Source: Candidatus Tectimicrobiota bacterium
Lineage (GTDB): Bacteria; JACPUC01
Length of the DNA: 64,000 bases
Direction: 5' to 3'
Assembly (NCBI GenBank): GCA_016192455.1
Contig: JACPUC010000003.1
Coordinates: 301,082-365,081 of the forward strand
The number at the start of each line of letters is the position of its first letter. The stretch's first letter is position 1. Below are positions 43,021 to 51,249 of the stretch, piece after piece. The position numbers were made by a program, and so were the translations under genes. The notes under the pieces are model-generated. The model made no database searches and had not been told where the DNA came from. It was given only the letters and a program-made list of their open reading frames with translations.

Positions 43021-46000
43021 TCAAACCTGAATTATAGCCGCCACAACAGGCCCCCTCATTGAAAACCCAATCTCCAACTCAACGGAACTGCCTACGTGCA
43101 AGTCTCCCCATATCTCCTCCGAAGCTTGAGAGAAGTGACAAAACACATCTTTGGGAAATCCTTCTGGGGAGGCGAAAAGATATGCTTCCTCTTTCTTGCT
43201 AACAGTGGCCTTGAATCTTTTTACCCTTCCGTCCTCATCCCGAATAAGGCCCCTTATTCGATTACGAGCCGCTGGGCTAACCGACGCATGGCTTAGTTTT
43301 GAAAACAACTCGTTGGCCTTATCACAAGCACTCCGAAGAAAAAGCTCCCGTGCATACCAATATTGTGCGTCAAAATGGCTATCGCCGTCAGTAAAGCTAC
43401 GCCGCAGCAATTGCAAGACTTGGCCCTTCTCATCTCTGGTGCCATACCGCATATACAATTTCGCCAAAGCAAAATTGACCGCTTTACTTGACGGGTTTTC
43501 TTTCACACATCTCAAAAGGATACCCTTTGCGTCGTCATAGTCACCGTTCTCAGCGAAGCGCTGGCTCATACGAATAGCTACCCACTCTGACCTTGGGTTC
43601 TTATCGAACGCCTTGCGAAGGGCCTCGAACGCCCTGCCGTCTTGTTTCAAAAGCTCTCGGAATGCGGCTTCAGCCGTCAATAGCCGCTCGTCATCAGGAA
43701 ATCGCTGTTCCCCCTCGCGAATTCGGGATTCGATATCACGTATCAGCTCGACAACCGTCCTCTCTTCAAGCTGATCGAGTTTTTCTTCACCTTTGTTCGC
43801 TAGCAAATCACGCAGTTGATCCGATAAAAGAAGTATCAATGTGTGAAACCCGTGAGGGGTCCGCGCATCGCCCCGCGCGAGATCGCTGAGATATCCCCTC
43901 GAATCTCTGCGGAGTTTGTCCCTTAACAGGGGGTTATTAGTTTCATTAGCCTGCTGGCGTTTCAAGTTGCCGAGCGTGTGTTGGATGCCTTTATCATGAG
44001 GCGCGATACCTAACGCCGACAACAGACTATCCTCCGCCTTCTGTAAGCTGCCGCCCGGGTGGTTCATTTCGAATACGGCCCTTTGTTGGAGTAGGTGCTG
44101 GTCATCTCCAACAAGCTGCTCTGCACGCGCGTAAAATCTCCTGGCAAGTTCTTGCGAAGCAAAGATTTCCGCGATTGCCCGTCCTCTTATGAGAGCCCGA
44201 AATGCCTCGTTATCGGATGAATAATCGATGTTCATTCCGTCCAGAATTCTTATAATTTGATCAAATCGATCTTCGGGGTCTGGTAGAACAAGTTGAAATA
44301 CCAGATCGGCGATGTGTTGATGACGGGCCGAATACATCCTGTCTCCGACATATCGGTCAATATGGCTCGTCACCACGTGCTCCAGCGGACTCAAGAACCG
44401 TTCCTTAAAATCCTCAAACCTGATACCACTTACTCTAGCGATAAGCCCAGCTCTCACAGGAACGCCTAGTCTGTTGAGCGTGCAAACATCTAGGTAGAGG
44501 GTCTGGGCCTCGGCAGGGATTATTCGATCAAACTCATCCTTAACGATTTCTTCAAATGGCTTGCCGAGCGTAGCCTCATGTAGCGCAACCAACAGCTGTC
44601 GCTCTGCTCTTTCAACAAACTCGCGGACTCGTTCTTGATAAGAAAAATCAGAAAGGCGCCCTAAAGAGTCATGCTTCTCCAGTTTCGCAAGAAGAGCGTG
44701 TATCTCTTTCTCAGAGAGATTCCGAAGCGGATATTCCTGAGTCACGAATTCGTCTAGCGTTCCACACCTGACATTCCACTCATTGTCACGCTCAGCGGTT
44801 ACTATGGTTAGAGGTATTCCCGCTTCAGCTAAAGAGCCTATCACGGAAAGAATGTCATCAACACGAAGAGCAGCGCGATCGACAAAGAGGAAGATTCGTT
44901 CTTGTGTAAGGTCCCAAAGCTCCTTCAATTGATCTATGCGAATGGCACCCTCTTCCTTAACAAAAAGACATAACTTCGAAAAGGATACAGACGCCTCCCA
45001 TGCCACTCTGCGCAATGTTGTTGTTTTGCCGTGTCCAGCCGGACCTTTGATGACGTGTAGATCGACCAGCCGCTGACGGTCTTTTTCATCCGCCAGTATC
45101 GCATCAACAATAATGTTATCCGTTATTCTCCGTCGCACATCCAGGTCGGATTCAATCGGTCTCCATCCGGTATCAGCCCCGATATAAAAATGTTTTGGCT
45201 CCTTTCCGGATGTTGCCATGCCCGATCGAACGTGATCGACATCAGCCGAAAGGAACAATCTTAGCCCTTCACTCTCTGAAGCGCCGGAAATCTTTTGAAA
45301 AGTACGTACAGATTCCGTTCCACCGCCTAAAGAGACGGGAATAGCGCGCTTGTGCTCCGGGATCGCCTTTTCTAGCGCAACAAGGAAATCCTCAGATGTC
45401 GCGCGAAGACAGGTAATTCTGTGGGTAGCCCAATATCGTTGCTCAACATCGTCGAGGTCGGGACTTACGACATAATAGCGTGGTCGGTTGATACCACTGT
45501 CTGTAAGATCAAACAGGATCGTTTGAATGTGCTGATCATCAATAGAATAACCACAGAAAATAATTGGGAATTCGTATCCGTATTGCTGGAAGGTGCTAAA
45601 CAAGCGCTTTCTGTTTCCTGAATGCCGTACGTATTGTTCCTTGGATAAGATTAAAGGAATCTCGCTGTCATCAATCTTGTCAATAGACCCGTGCAGTTTT
45701 ATAAAAGGAACCGGTTTAATTGTTTTCTTTAATGTTGTATCAATTTTCTGGCCGTCTTTGATGAATGGTACAAGTGTTTGCTTAGGTGTTTTCTCTTTGG
45801 CGTACGCCCTCTCAAGTATCAGGTCATAGTTGGTAGTGACGATGGCATGCCAGTAAAAGCATGGAATAATTAGATGGTGGTCGGCAGGCTCAAAGGGCAG
45901 GAATTTATCACGAATGAATGATTGAACGGATAAGAGGTCCGTTTCACTTATGCACATCTCAGCCACATGGGAGAGGCTGCGGTTCTTCAGTTTGCCACCG

Positions 46001-46167
46001 AGGAACTTGTCGCATAGTTCATTCTTCAGCAGCTCCGCACTGGGGATTATTGCACCCGCGGGATGCTGTGCGCCGAAACTTGCACCTGCGCCGAGAAAGA
46101 GAACCGCAGATTGGTCAATAACAGCGGCTACCAAGGCGTCAGGAAGTTCCAGTGAAGGGAATGCCAT
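43021..46167 (-). CDS. SIR2-STAND NTPase-TPR-cold-shock-like defence protein
   Basis: About 1048 residues (ATG 46167; a TTG four codons upstream is possible). Numbering from that TTG: the SIR2 domain spans 1-275 or so with LFLGAGAS (27-34), TTNYD (115-119), KLHGSID with the catalytic His (161-167) and FCGYSIDD (208-215). A P-loop NTPase follows with Walker A GPAGHGKTT (379-387), Walker B RIFLFVD (428-434) and a TAERDNEW sensor-like motif. Helical TPR-like repeats fill about 640-960. The last 69 residues (GRVKRFKATV ... KDVFCHFS ... VGSSVELEIGF ... RGPVVAA) read as a cold-shock OB fold. This is the plan of Avs/STAND-type NAD-depleting antiphage proteins; the cold-shock tail may sense nucleic acid. 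GC content is far below that of the neighbours. Confidence 0.85.
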   Translation of the reverse strand: MAFPSLELPDALVAAVIDQSAVLFLGAGASFGAQHPAGAIIPSAELLKNELCDKFLGGKLKNRSLSHVAEMCISETDLLSVQSFIRDKFLPFEPADHHLIIPCFYWHAIVTTNYDLILERAYAKEKTPKQTLVPFIKDGQKIDTTLKKTIKPVPFIKLHGSIDKIDDSEIPLILSKEQYVRHSGNRKRLFSTFQQYGYEFPIIFCGYSIDDQHIQTILFDLTDSGINRPRYYVVSPDLDDVEQRYWATHRITCLRATSEDFLVALEKAIPEHKRAIPVSLGGGTESVRTFQKISGASESEGLRLFLSADVDHVRSGMATSGKEPKHFYIGADTGWRPIESDLDVRRRITDNIIVDAILADEKDRQRLVDLHVIKGPAGHGKTTTLRRVAWEASVSFSKLCLFVKEEGAIRIDQLKELWDLTQERIFLFVDRAALRVDDILSVIGSLAEAGIPLTIVTAERDNEWNVRCGTLDEFVTQEYPLRNLSEKEIHALLAKLEKHDSLGRLSDFSYQERVREFVERAERQLLVALHEATLGKPFEEIVKDEFDRIIPAEAQTLYLDVCTLNRLGVPVRAGLIARVSGIRFEDFKERFLSPLEHVVTSHIDRYVGDRMYSARHQHIADLVFQLVLPDPEDRFDQIIRILDGMNIDYSSDNEAFRALIRGRAIAEIFASQELARRFYARAEQLVGDDQHLLQQRAVFEMNHPGGSLQKAEDSLLSALGIAPHDKGIQHTLGNLKRQQANETNNPLLRDKLRRDSRGYLSDLARGDARTPHGFHTLILLLSDQLRDLLANKGEEKLDQLEERTVVELIRDIESRIREGEQRFPDDERLLTAEAAFRELLKQDGRAFEALRKAFDKNPRSEWVAIRMSQRFAENGDYDDAKGILLRCVKENPSSKAVNFALAKLYMRYGTRDEKGQVLQLLRRSFTDGDSHFDAQYWYARELFLRSACDKANELFSKLSHASVSPAARNRIRGLIRDEDGRVKRFKATVSKKEEAYLFASPEGFPKDVFCHFSQASEEIWGDLHVGSSVELEIGFSMRGPVVAAIIQV

Positions 46168-46221
46168 TTCTCTAACCAACTGAAAAGTATTGAGTTATAT
46201 GAACCTCAAAATCTCTAGGTT

Positions 46222-46265
46222 CGATTTATGAATTCGCTGCTCTTTCCATTCTGAGCTACCGGGGC
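46222..46265 (-). pseudogene. decayed 5'-half copy of the tRNA-Arg gene
   Basis: The minus strand reads GCCCCGGTAGCTCAG, then AATGGAAAGAGCAGCG and AATTCATAAATCG. It is the first 40 or so bases of the intact tRNA at 42812-42890 with one deletion and several substitutions; no 3' half follows. It lies at the other end of the low-GC island and looks like the duplicated attachment site left by integration. Confidence 0.75.
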
Positions 46266-46610
46266 GCGCCTCGTTCAAGGAGGGCTTTGCGCTCTCGCCG
46301 TCTCTCAGTTTACGCCGTGCCGTAACCTTTAGCAATTCCGCGACTTGCCTCATTCCTGCCAAGGCTGCGCGCGGACGAGGATGCCGGCACGGCGGAGGCG
46401 GGAGAGCGCCGGCGGGACCTGACCCGGAGAACGACGTGGCGGAACGGCCTGACTGGTGACTCCAAGGGGAACCTCCCCGCACCCGGAGGCCGTGCCGCGG
46501 CGTGCGGCGACGGGGCGTGGGGAAGCAATGATGCCCAACATCCCCCCGCCAATCCCTGCTCCAAGCGCGCGAACTCTTCTGGGAACCTGCGGCGATACTT
46601 CCCGATCGGC
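46266..46610. other. gap between the island and thiDN
   Basis: GC-rich, with no open frame carrying family sequence. It would have held the upstream flank of the original tRNA gene if the island model is right. No clear terminator for thiDN is seen. Confidence 0.35.
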
Positions 46611-47978
46611 TCACCCCAGCCTTTCGTTGATGCGCAGCACCAGCTCGGCGATGTGTGCTGGGCTGGGGCCGAGGAGGCGGATCATCGGCTCCTTGCCGCG
46701 CTCGCCGAGGTCGTAGATGACGTCGGGCACGCAGCCGCTGGCCAGGATCGCCTGGCGTGTCCCCCACTCCAGGGAGGAGCCTTCACGCTCTTTCACCTCT
46801 TTGGGCTCGTCGGCGCGGTCGAAGCTGCCGAGACGCAGCCCGAGCTGCTCGCAGGCGGCGAGGATGCGGGGCTCGTAGCGCAGGTTCATGACGGCGCGGA
46901 TGCGGCCGTCAAACTGCATCGCCTCAAGGACGATGCCGGCCACGTGCCGCGAGGCGCCGAAGCAGGGCGGCAGGGGGGTGGTGATGGTGTCGCCGAGGCG
47001 GGTGAGGCGTCCCGGGAAGGCGGCGACCTCCTCGCGGCCGCGGGCGCCAAGCAGACCGGCGGCGAGGTTCGACTGCACCTCGGGGATGAGCCGTCCGACG
47101 CGGGCGGCGCGCAAGCGCTCGAAGGCTTCCACCAGTTCGCCCAGCAGGAGGCGTCGCTCGCCGCTGCCGCCGAGCTGGAACATCTGGTTGGGACAGCCTG
47201 GGCCGCCGCCGATGGCCAGGCTGTGCGCCAGACCTTCGCTGAGGAACGCCTTCGCCGTGCGCACCGCTTCGAGGGGAGCGGCCCCTTTCCCCAGCTCGGC
47301 GGCGATGGCGGAGGAGAGCGTGCAGCCGGTGCCGTGGGTGTTCGGGGTGTCGATGCGGGCGGCGGAGATTTCCCGCGCGCCGCCGCCGTCGAAAAAGATG
47401 TCGATGGGAGCCCCCTTGAGGTGGCCGCCCTTCACCAACACCACCGGGGAAGCGCCGCGCGGCAGGGCGCGCCGCCTGAGCAGCAGGGCGTGGAGATCGC
47501 CCGCCGCCTGCCGCATCTCAGCCAGGGTGGCGACGGGACGCCCGAGAAGCTCCGCCGCTTCCGGCAGGTTGGGGGTGATGACGTCGGCCAGCGGCAGCAC
47601 CTCCTGCCGCAGGGTGGTGATGGCGTCCTCGCTCATCAGGCGGTGCCCGGTCTGCGACACCATGACGGGATCGAGGACGATGCGCGGCGGCGCGTACTGA
47701 CGCAGCTTCGCGGCGACCGCGCGCATGAGCGCGGCGGTGGAGAGCATGCCGAGCTTCACGGCGACGACGTGGAGATCGCTGAAGACGGAGTCGCACTGGG
47801 CGGCGACGATCTCCACCGGCAGGTTCTGGATGGCCTGCACGCCGCGGGTGTTCTGGGCCGTCACCGCCACGATCACCGCCGCGCCATGCAGGCCGCGGGC
47901 CGCGATGGTGCGCAGGTCGGCCTCGATGCCGGCGCCGCCGCAGCTATCGGAGCCGGCGATGGTGACCACGCTCTCCAT
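46611..47978 (-). CDS. thiDN: bifunctional HMP(-P) kinase / thiamine-phosphate synthase (ThiD-ThiN)
   Basis: 455 residues. Residues 1-270 or so are ThiD: VVTIAGSDSCGGAGIEADLRT at the N terminus, VLDPVMVSQTGHRL, and the anion-hole region DTPNTHGTGCTLSSAIAAEL. Residues 280-455 are ThiN, which couples HMP-PP with thiazole phosphate and replaces ThiE: LIPEVQSNLAAGL, DTITTPLPPCFGASRHVAG, GCVPDVIYDLGERGKEPMIR. The fusion is well known in archaea and some thermophiles. ATG 47978 is the natural ThiD start. No TPP riboswitch signature (CTGAGA with ACCTGA) is visible upstream. Confidence 0.92.
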   Translation of the reverse strand: MESVVTIAGSDSCGGAGIEADLRTIAARGLHGAAVIVAVTAQNTRGVQAIQNLPVEIVAAQCDSVFSDLHVVAVKLGMLSTAALMRAVAAKLRQYAPPRIVLDPVMVSQTGHRLMSEDAITTLRQEVLPLADVITPNLPEAAELLGRPVATLAEMRQAAGDLHALLLRRRALPRGASPVVLVKGGHLKGAPIDIFFDGGGAREISAARIDTPNTHGTGCTLSSAIAAELGKGAAPLEAVRTAKAFLSEGLAHSLAIGGGPGCPNQMFQLGGSGERRLLLGELVEAFERLRAARVGRLIPEVQSNLAAGLLGARGREEVAAFPGRLTRLGDTITTPLPPCFGASRHVAGIVLEAMQFDGRIRAVMNLRYEPRILAACEQLGLRLGSFDRADEPKEVKEREGSSLEWGTRQAILASGCVPDVIYDLGERGKEPMIRLLGPSPAHIAELVLRINERLG

Positions 47979-48104
47979 GGCTCGATCCTTCTGGCGCACT
48001 GATGAATGCATTCCTTCAAGTTTCCGTGCCGTCGTTCCAGTCACGAAGCGATCCTTGCGCGAGGCAGCATCCCTCCCAAGCGCACCCTTTTCCTGCGAGG
48101 TTCC

Positions 48105-48235
48105 ATCCCGTAGGGGCGGTTCGCGAACCGCCCCTACAAGCCTCATCCCCTGTCGCGCCCCTGCACTGCAAACTGCTGGGTAACCCCCCAGTAAGGTGAG
48201 GTGCGGGAACGTGACGGTTCCCCGCGACAACCTTT
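48105..48235 (+). repeat. intergenic repeat, GGTTCGCGAACC variant (partial)
   Basis: A GGTTCGCGAACC hairpin with full GTAGGGGC/GCCCCTAC arms at about 48112-48140, followed by a decayed module CGGGAACGTGACGGTTCCCCG. It occupies the gap between pyrE and thiDN. Confidence 0.65.
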
Positions 48236-48339
48236 CCTCCCAGCGCCACGCGCAACGAATCAGGTGTGTCAACGGACTTTTGAGAAGCCGCAAGGGAGGG
48301 GAGAGGCATTGCTGACGGGGGGCAGGAATCGGCCTTCGC

Positions 48340-48951
48340 CTATCCCGCCGCGGATTGCGGCCGGCCTGCCTGAGGTTCGGCCAGGCGTTCGCTCTGTTCG
48401 ATGAGGTCCTGAAGGGTGAAGAGTGCTTGAAACGGCACGCCTTGGGCCTCGAGGTTCTCCCTCCCCGCCGCCTCCTGGCGATCCACCAGGGCGATCACCG
48501 TGGCGACCTGAAGACCGCTCTCGCGGCACCTGGCGATCGCCTCGATGGTGGAGCCGCCGGTGGTGACCACATCCTCGACGATCAGCGCCGTATCGCCTTG
48601 GCGCGCATCGCCTTCCAGGAGCTTCTTCATGCCGTGTCCCTTGGCGTCCTTGCGCACGACGAAGGCGCGCAGGGTGGCGCCGCGCCGTCGGTACGCGGCG
48701 TCGGAGACCGCCAGAGCCAGCGGATAGGCGCCCAGGGCCATGCCGCCCACGGCGTCGAGGCGCAGGGCCGCAATGCGCTCATCAACGAGGTCACCCACGA
48801 GCTGCCGGACGATGGGATAGGAGAGCGCGATCTTGCAATCGATGTAGTACTTGCTGAGCATCCCGGAGGCGAGCTTGTAGCGCGGCTCCACGCTGCGGTG
48901 GAAGGAGGTCTCCGCGAGGAGCCGCAAGAGCTGCCAACGGTCTTCCGGCAT
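48340..48951 (-). CDS. pyrE: orotate phosphoribosyltransferase
   Basis: 203 residues; transfers PRPP ribose phosphate to orotate in pyrimidine synthesis. The PRPP signature is ALIVEDVVTTGGSTIEA, preceded by VRKDAKGHGMKKLLEG (the catalytic flexible loop with Lys and His) and GMALGAYPLALAVS. ATG 48951 begins MPEDRWQLLRLLAETSF; the frame upstream is repeat DNA. It sits between thiDN and the Rrf2 gene on the same strand but is separated from both by repeats. Confidence 0.93.
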   Translation of the reverse strand: MPEDRWQLLRLLAETSFHRSVEPRYKLASGMLSKYYIDCKIALSYPIVRQLVGDLVDERIAALRLDAVGGMALGAYPLALAVSDAAYRRRGATLRAFVVRKDAKGHGMKKLLEGDARQGDTALIVEDVVTTGGSTIEAIARCRESGLQVATVIALVDRQEAAGRENLEAQGVPFQALFTLQDLIEQSERLAEPQAGRPQSAAG

Positions 48952-48969
48952 CGGACGGTTCCTGTCTTG

Positions 48970-49116
48970 TTGGAGGGGGGGATTTTTTGTGGGGGACCAT
49001 TGCTCCCCCACACCCCCATGCCGCGCGAGCTGCGCAGCAGCTCGCGTAAGGGGGGAGCGCGAGGGGGCGCGGCTCCCTCGCAAAATTTCCGAGCTGATTT
49101 GCGAAACAATGCGCTA
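48970..49116 (-). repeat. intergenic repeat, GCGAGCTGC-hairpin variant
   Basis: Reverse copy: TTTTGTGGGGGACCATTGCT arm, hairpin GCGAGCTGC/GCAGCTCGC, GAGGGGGCGCGGCTCCCTCGC, and a terminus TAGCGCATTGTTTCGCA that begins with the TAG stop of the Rrf2 gene. Confidence 0.75.
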
Positions 49117-49581
49117 AATCTGAAACACCACGCCGCGGCGCACCACGTTGTCGCGGCCGAGGCGGTTGTTCTCGTCACAGAGCGACGCCAGGCTCACCTT
49201 GCCGAGGAAGGCGCGGATGTTCGCCGACAGCTCCAGGAAGAGGCCGCGCACGGCGCAGTTGCTGACGCGGTGGCAGGAGTTGACCTCGTCGTAGGCCGCC
49301 TCGCCGCAGTCGGCAGGGATGAGGTTCTCATCCACCGCGACCAGGATATCCCAGACGGAAATCTCCTCCGGGCGCTTGGAGAGCAGGTAGCCGCCGCCGG
49401 GACCGCGCACGCTGCGCACCAGCTTGGCCCGCCGCAGCTTCATGAAGAGCTGCTCGAGGTAGTGCTGGGAGATATCCTGGCGGACCGCGATGTTCGCCAG
49501 TGTCACCGGGTAGTTTTGGGACTGCACCGCCAGGTCCACCATGGCTCTGACAGCGTAGACCCCCTTCATGGAGATTCTCAT
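49114..49581 (-). CDS. Rrf2-family transcriptional regulator (IscR/CymR-like)
   Basis: 155 residues. An N-terminal winged helix (MRISMKGVYAVRAMVDLAVQ, ISQHYLEQLFMKLRRAKLV, VRGPGGGYLLSK) is followed by a helix and a Cys-bearing segment with Cys92, Cys103 and Cys109, compatible with an iron-sulfur cluster as in IscR. Alternatively it could be a CymR-like regulator of sulfur metabolism, because cysM, a sulfur carrier, thrC and cysK lie directly upstream. An inverted repeat within its own promoter suggests autoregulation. Confidence 0.92.
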   Translation of the reverse strand: MRISMKGVYAVRAMVDLAVQSQNYPVTLANIAVRQDISQHYLEQLFMKLRRAKLVRSVRGPGGGYLLSKRPEEISVWDILVAVDENLIPADCGEAAYDEVNSCHRVSNCAVRGLFLELSANIRAFLGKVSLASLCDENNRLGRDNVVRRGVVFQI

Positions 49582-49680
49582 GCCGCACCTCTAGGCTCTA
49601 TTGCAAACCCGGTTGCCCCTCTTGTTCGCCGGGATTCGATGCCATTGACGCTGTGAGGATCGGTTCTCTCCCGCACATCG

Positions 49681-49708
49681 AGTATATGTAGATCATCGTC
49701 TACGTCCA
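49681..49708 (-). promoter_or_regulatory. promoter with embedded inverted repeat before the Rrf2 gene
   Basis: On the minus strand TGGACG (49708-49703), a 16-bp spacer and TATACT (49686-49681). The dyad GTAGA-N6-TCTAC (49688-49703) fills the spacer exactly, where a repressor would block RNA polymerase. It lies about 100 bp upstream of the start codon. Confidence 0.5.
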
Positions 49709-49833
49709 GCGACATTGTAATTGAGAAGTGGTACAGCAAGCCACACTCTGATCGAACTCCTAGGAAGCATGATGGTTTCATGCAGCATTCGAGGACTTCA
49801 GCAGTTCTTTCTTGACAAAGAACGACTCGCTCC

Positions 49834-50769
49834 TCAGTAGTTCAGGCTGAGGTACTTGTCGCCGCCGTCCGGGAAGATGGTGACAATGACGCCCTCCTTC
49901 ACGCGGCGGGCGATCTCCAGCGCGCCAAGGAGGGCGGCCCCCGAGGAGTGCCCCACCAGCAGCCCCTCCTGACGCGCCAAGCGCTTGCACATGGCGTAGG
50001 CGGCCTCGGAGCTCACCGGCACCTTGCCGTCCAGGAACTCCTCGTGGTAGATGCCGGGCACGATGGAGCTTGCCATGTGCTTCAGCCCTTCAAGGCCGTG
50101 CAGCGACGAGTCCGGCTCCACGGCGATGATCTGGATGTTGGGGTTGAAGCGCTTCAGTCGGCAGCGGGCCCCCATGATCGTGCCGCCGGTGCCGATGCCG
50201 GCGACAAAGTGGGTGAGCCGGCCCTCGGTCTGCTCGATGATCTCGCACGCCGTGGTAAGGTTATGCGCCTTCCAATTGCTGGGGTTGTTGTACTGGTCGG
50301 CGTAGAAGTAGAGGTCCGGCTTTTCGGCAACCAGCTTGCGCGCCAGGCGGATGGCGCCATCGGAGCTTTCCAGGGAGCTTGAGTAGATGATCTTGGCGCC
50401 GTAGGTTTCGACCAGCTTCTTGCGCTCGGCGCTCACGTTCGCGGGCATGACGAGCTCGACGCGGAAGCCCTTCGCCGCGCCGATCATGGCGTAGGCGATG
50501 CCGGTGTTGCCGGAGGTGGCGTCGATGAGAATCTTCTCCGGCGTCAGGAGACCCTCGGCCTCGGCGTCCTCGACGATCTGCAACGCCGCCCGATCCTTCA
50601 CGGAGCCGCCGGGGTTGAAGCGCTCGATCTTGGCGTAGATCTCCACGTGGGGAACGTCGCGACCGATCTTCGTAAGCCGGATCAGGGGGGTGTTGCCGAT
50701 GAGGTTGAGGAGGTGCGGCCGCCGCAGACTGGGCTGCAACGCTGTCAGCGTGGTTTCGACGTAACTCAT
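49834..50769 (-). CDS. cysM: PLP-dependent cysteine synthase (CysM-like)
   Basis: 311 residues of the cysteine synthase family. The PLP lysine is in FNPGGSVKDRAALQIV, the phosphate-binding loop is DATSGNTGIAYAM and GIGTGGTIMG, and the C terminus carries LLVGHSSGAALLGAL. ATG 50769 starts MSYVETTLTALQP; the longer frame is low complexity. In operons with a ThiS/MoaD-like carrier, CysM uses protein thiocarboxylate instead of sulfide as sulfur donor and O-phosphoserine as substrate (known from Mycobacterium CysM-CysO). That assignment is made here from context. Confidence 0.88.
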   Translation of the reverse strand: MSYVETTLTALQPSLRRPHLLNLIGNTPLIRLTKIGRDVPHVEIYAKIERFNPGGSVKDRAALQIVEDAEAEGLLTPEKILIDATSGNTGIAYAMIGAAKGFRVELVMPANVSAERKKLVETYGAKIIYSSSLESSDGAIRLARKLVAEKPDLYFYADQYNNPSNWKAHNLTTACEIIEQTEGRLTHFVAGIGTGGTIMGARCRLKRFNPNIQIIAVEPDSSLHGLEGLKHMASSIVPGIYHEEFLDGKVPVSSEAAYAMCKRLARQEGLLVGHSSGAALLGALEIARRVKEGVIVTIFPDGGDKYLSLNY

Positions 50770-50951
50770 AGGTCTCACGCTCCCGCCAGCCAGGTCGTCG
50801 TCTCCAGGCGCCCCCTGCACACCCAGGAGCGGCCGCCTCGATTCTGTCCGGTTCATCTCGTAGCCGCGAAGCCCACGCCGCGGCGTCACCCCTCCGCGCC
50901 TGGTGCCCGGCCGCGGCCGAGCGCGCCCGCTCCGCCGCTCGCAGCGCCAGC

Positions 50952-51233
50952 TTACCGAGACCCGCCGGCGATGGCCGGCACGATGGAGACCTTGTCCCCA
51001 TCCTTCACGGTGGTCTGCTCGCCGTTGAGGAAGCGGATATCTTCCTCGTTCACGTAGATATTCACGAACCGCCGCAACTGGCCGTTCTCGTCGTAGAGCC
51101 GCTGGCGCAGGCCGGGGTAGTTCGACTCCATATCGGCCAGCACTTCCTTGATGCTTGTCCCGCTCGCCGGCACCTCGGCCTGGTTCTTGGTGATCTTCTG
51201 CAACGGGGTCGGGATGAGCACCTGCACCGTCAT
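50952..51233 (-). CDS. ThiS/MoaD-like sulfur carrier protein (CysO-like)
   Basis: 93 residues with the beta-grasp pattern MTVQVLIPTPLQKIT ... SIKEVLADMESNYPGLRQRL ... FVNIYVNEEDIRFL ... TTVKDGDKVSIVPAIAGGSR. The diglycine that carries the thiocarboxylate is present but followed by Ser-Arg, so the carrier would have to be trimmed before activation, as reported for some homologues processed by Mec+/JAMM metallopeptidases. No such peptidase is in the window. It is 16 bp downstream of thrC and upstream of cysM. Confidence 0.9.
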   Translation of the reverse strand: MTVQVLIPTPLQKITKNQAEVPASGTSIKEVLADMESNYPGLRQRLYDENGQLRRFVNIYVNEEDIRFLNGEQTTVKDGDKVSIVPAIAGGSR

Positions 51234-51249
51234 GGTCTTGCTCCTTACT

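Noticed and set aside
47979..48339. Possible TPP riboswitch upstream of thiDN
   Set aside because: A TCAGGT occurs at about 48258, but the partner CTGAGA-type element at the right spacing and the surrounding stems are missing. The gap is filled by a repeat.
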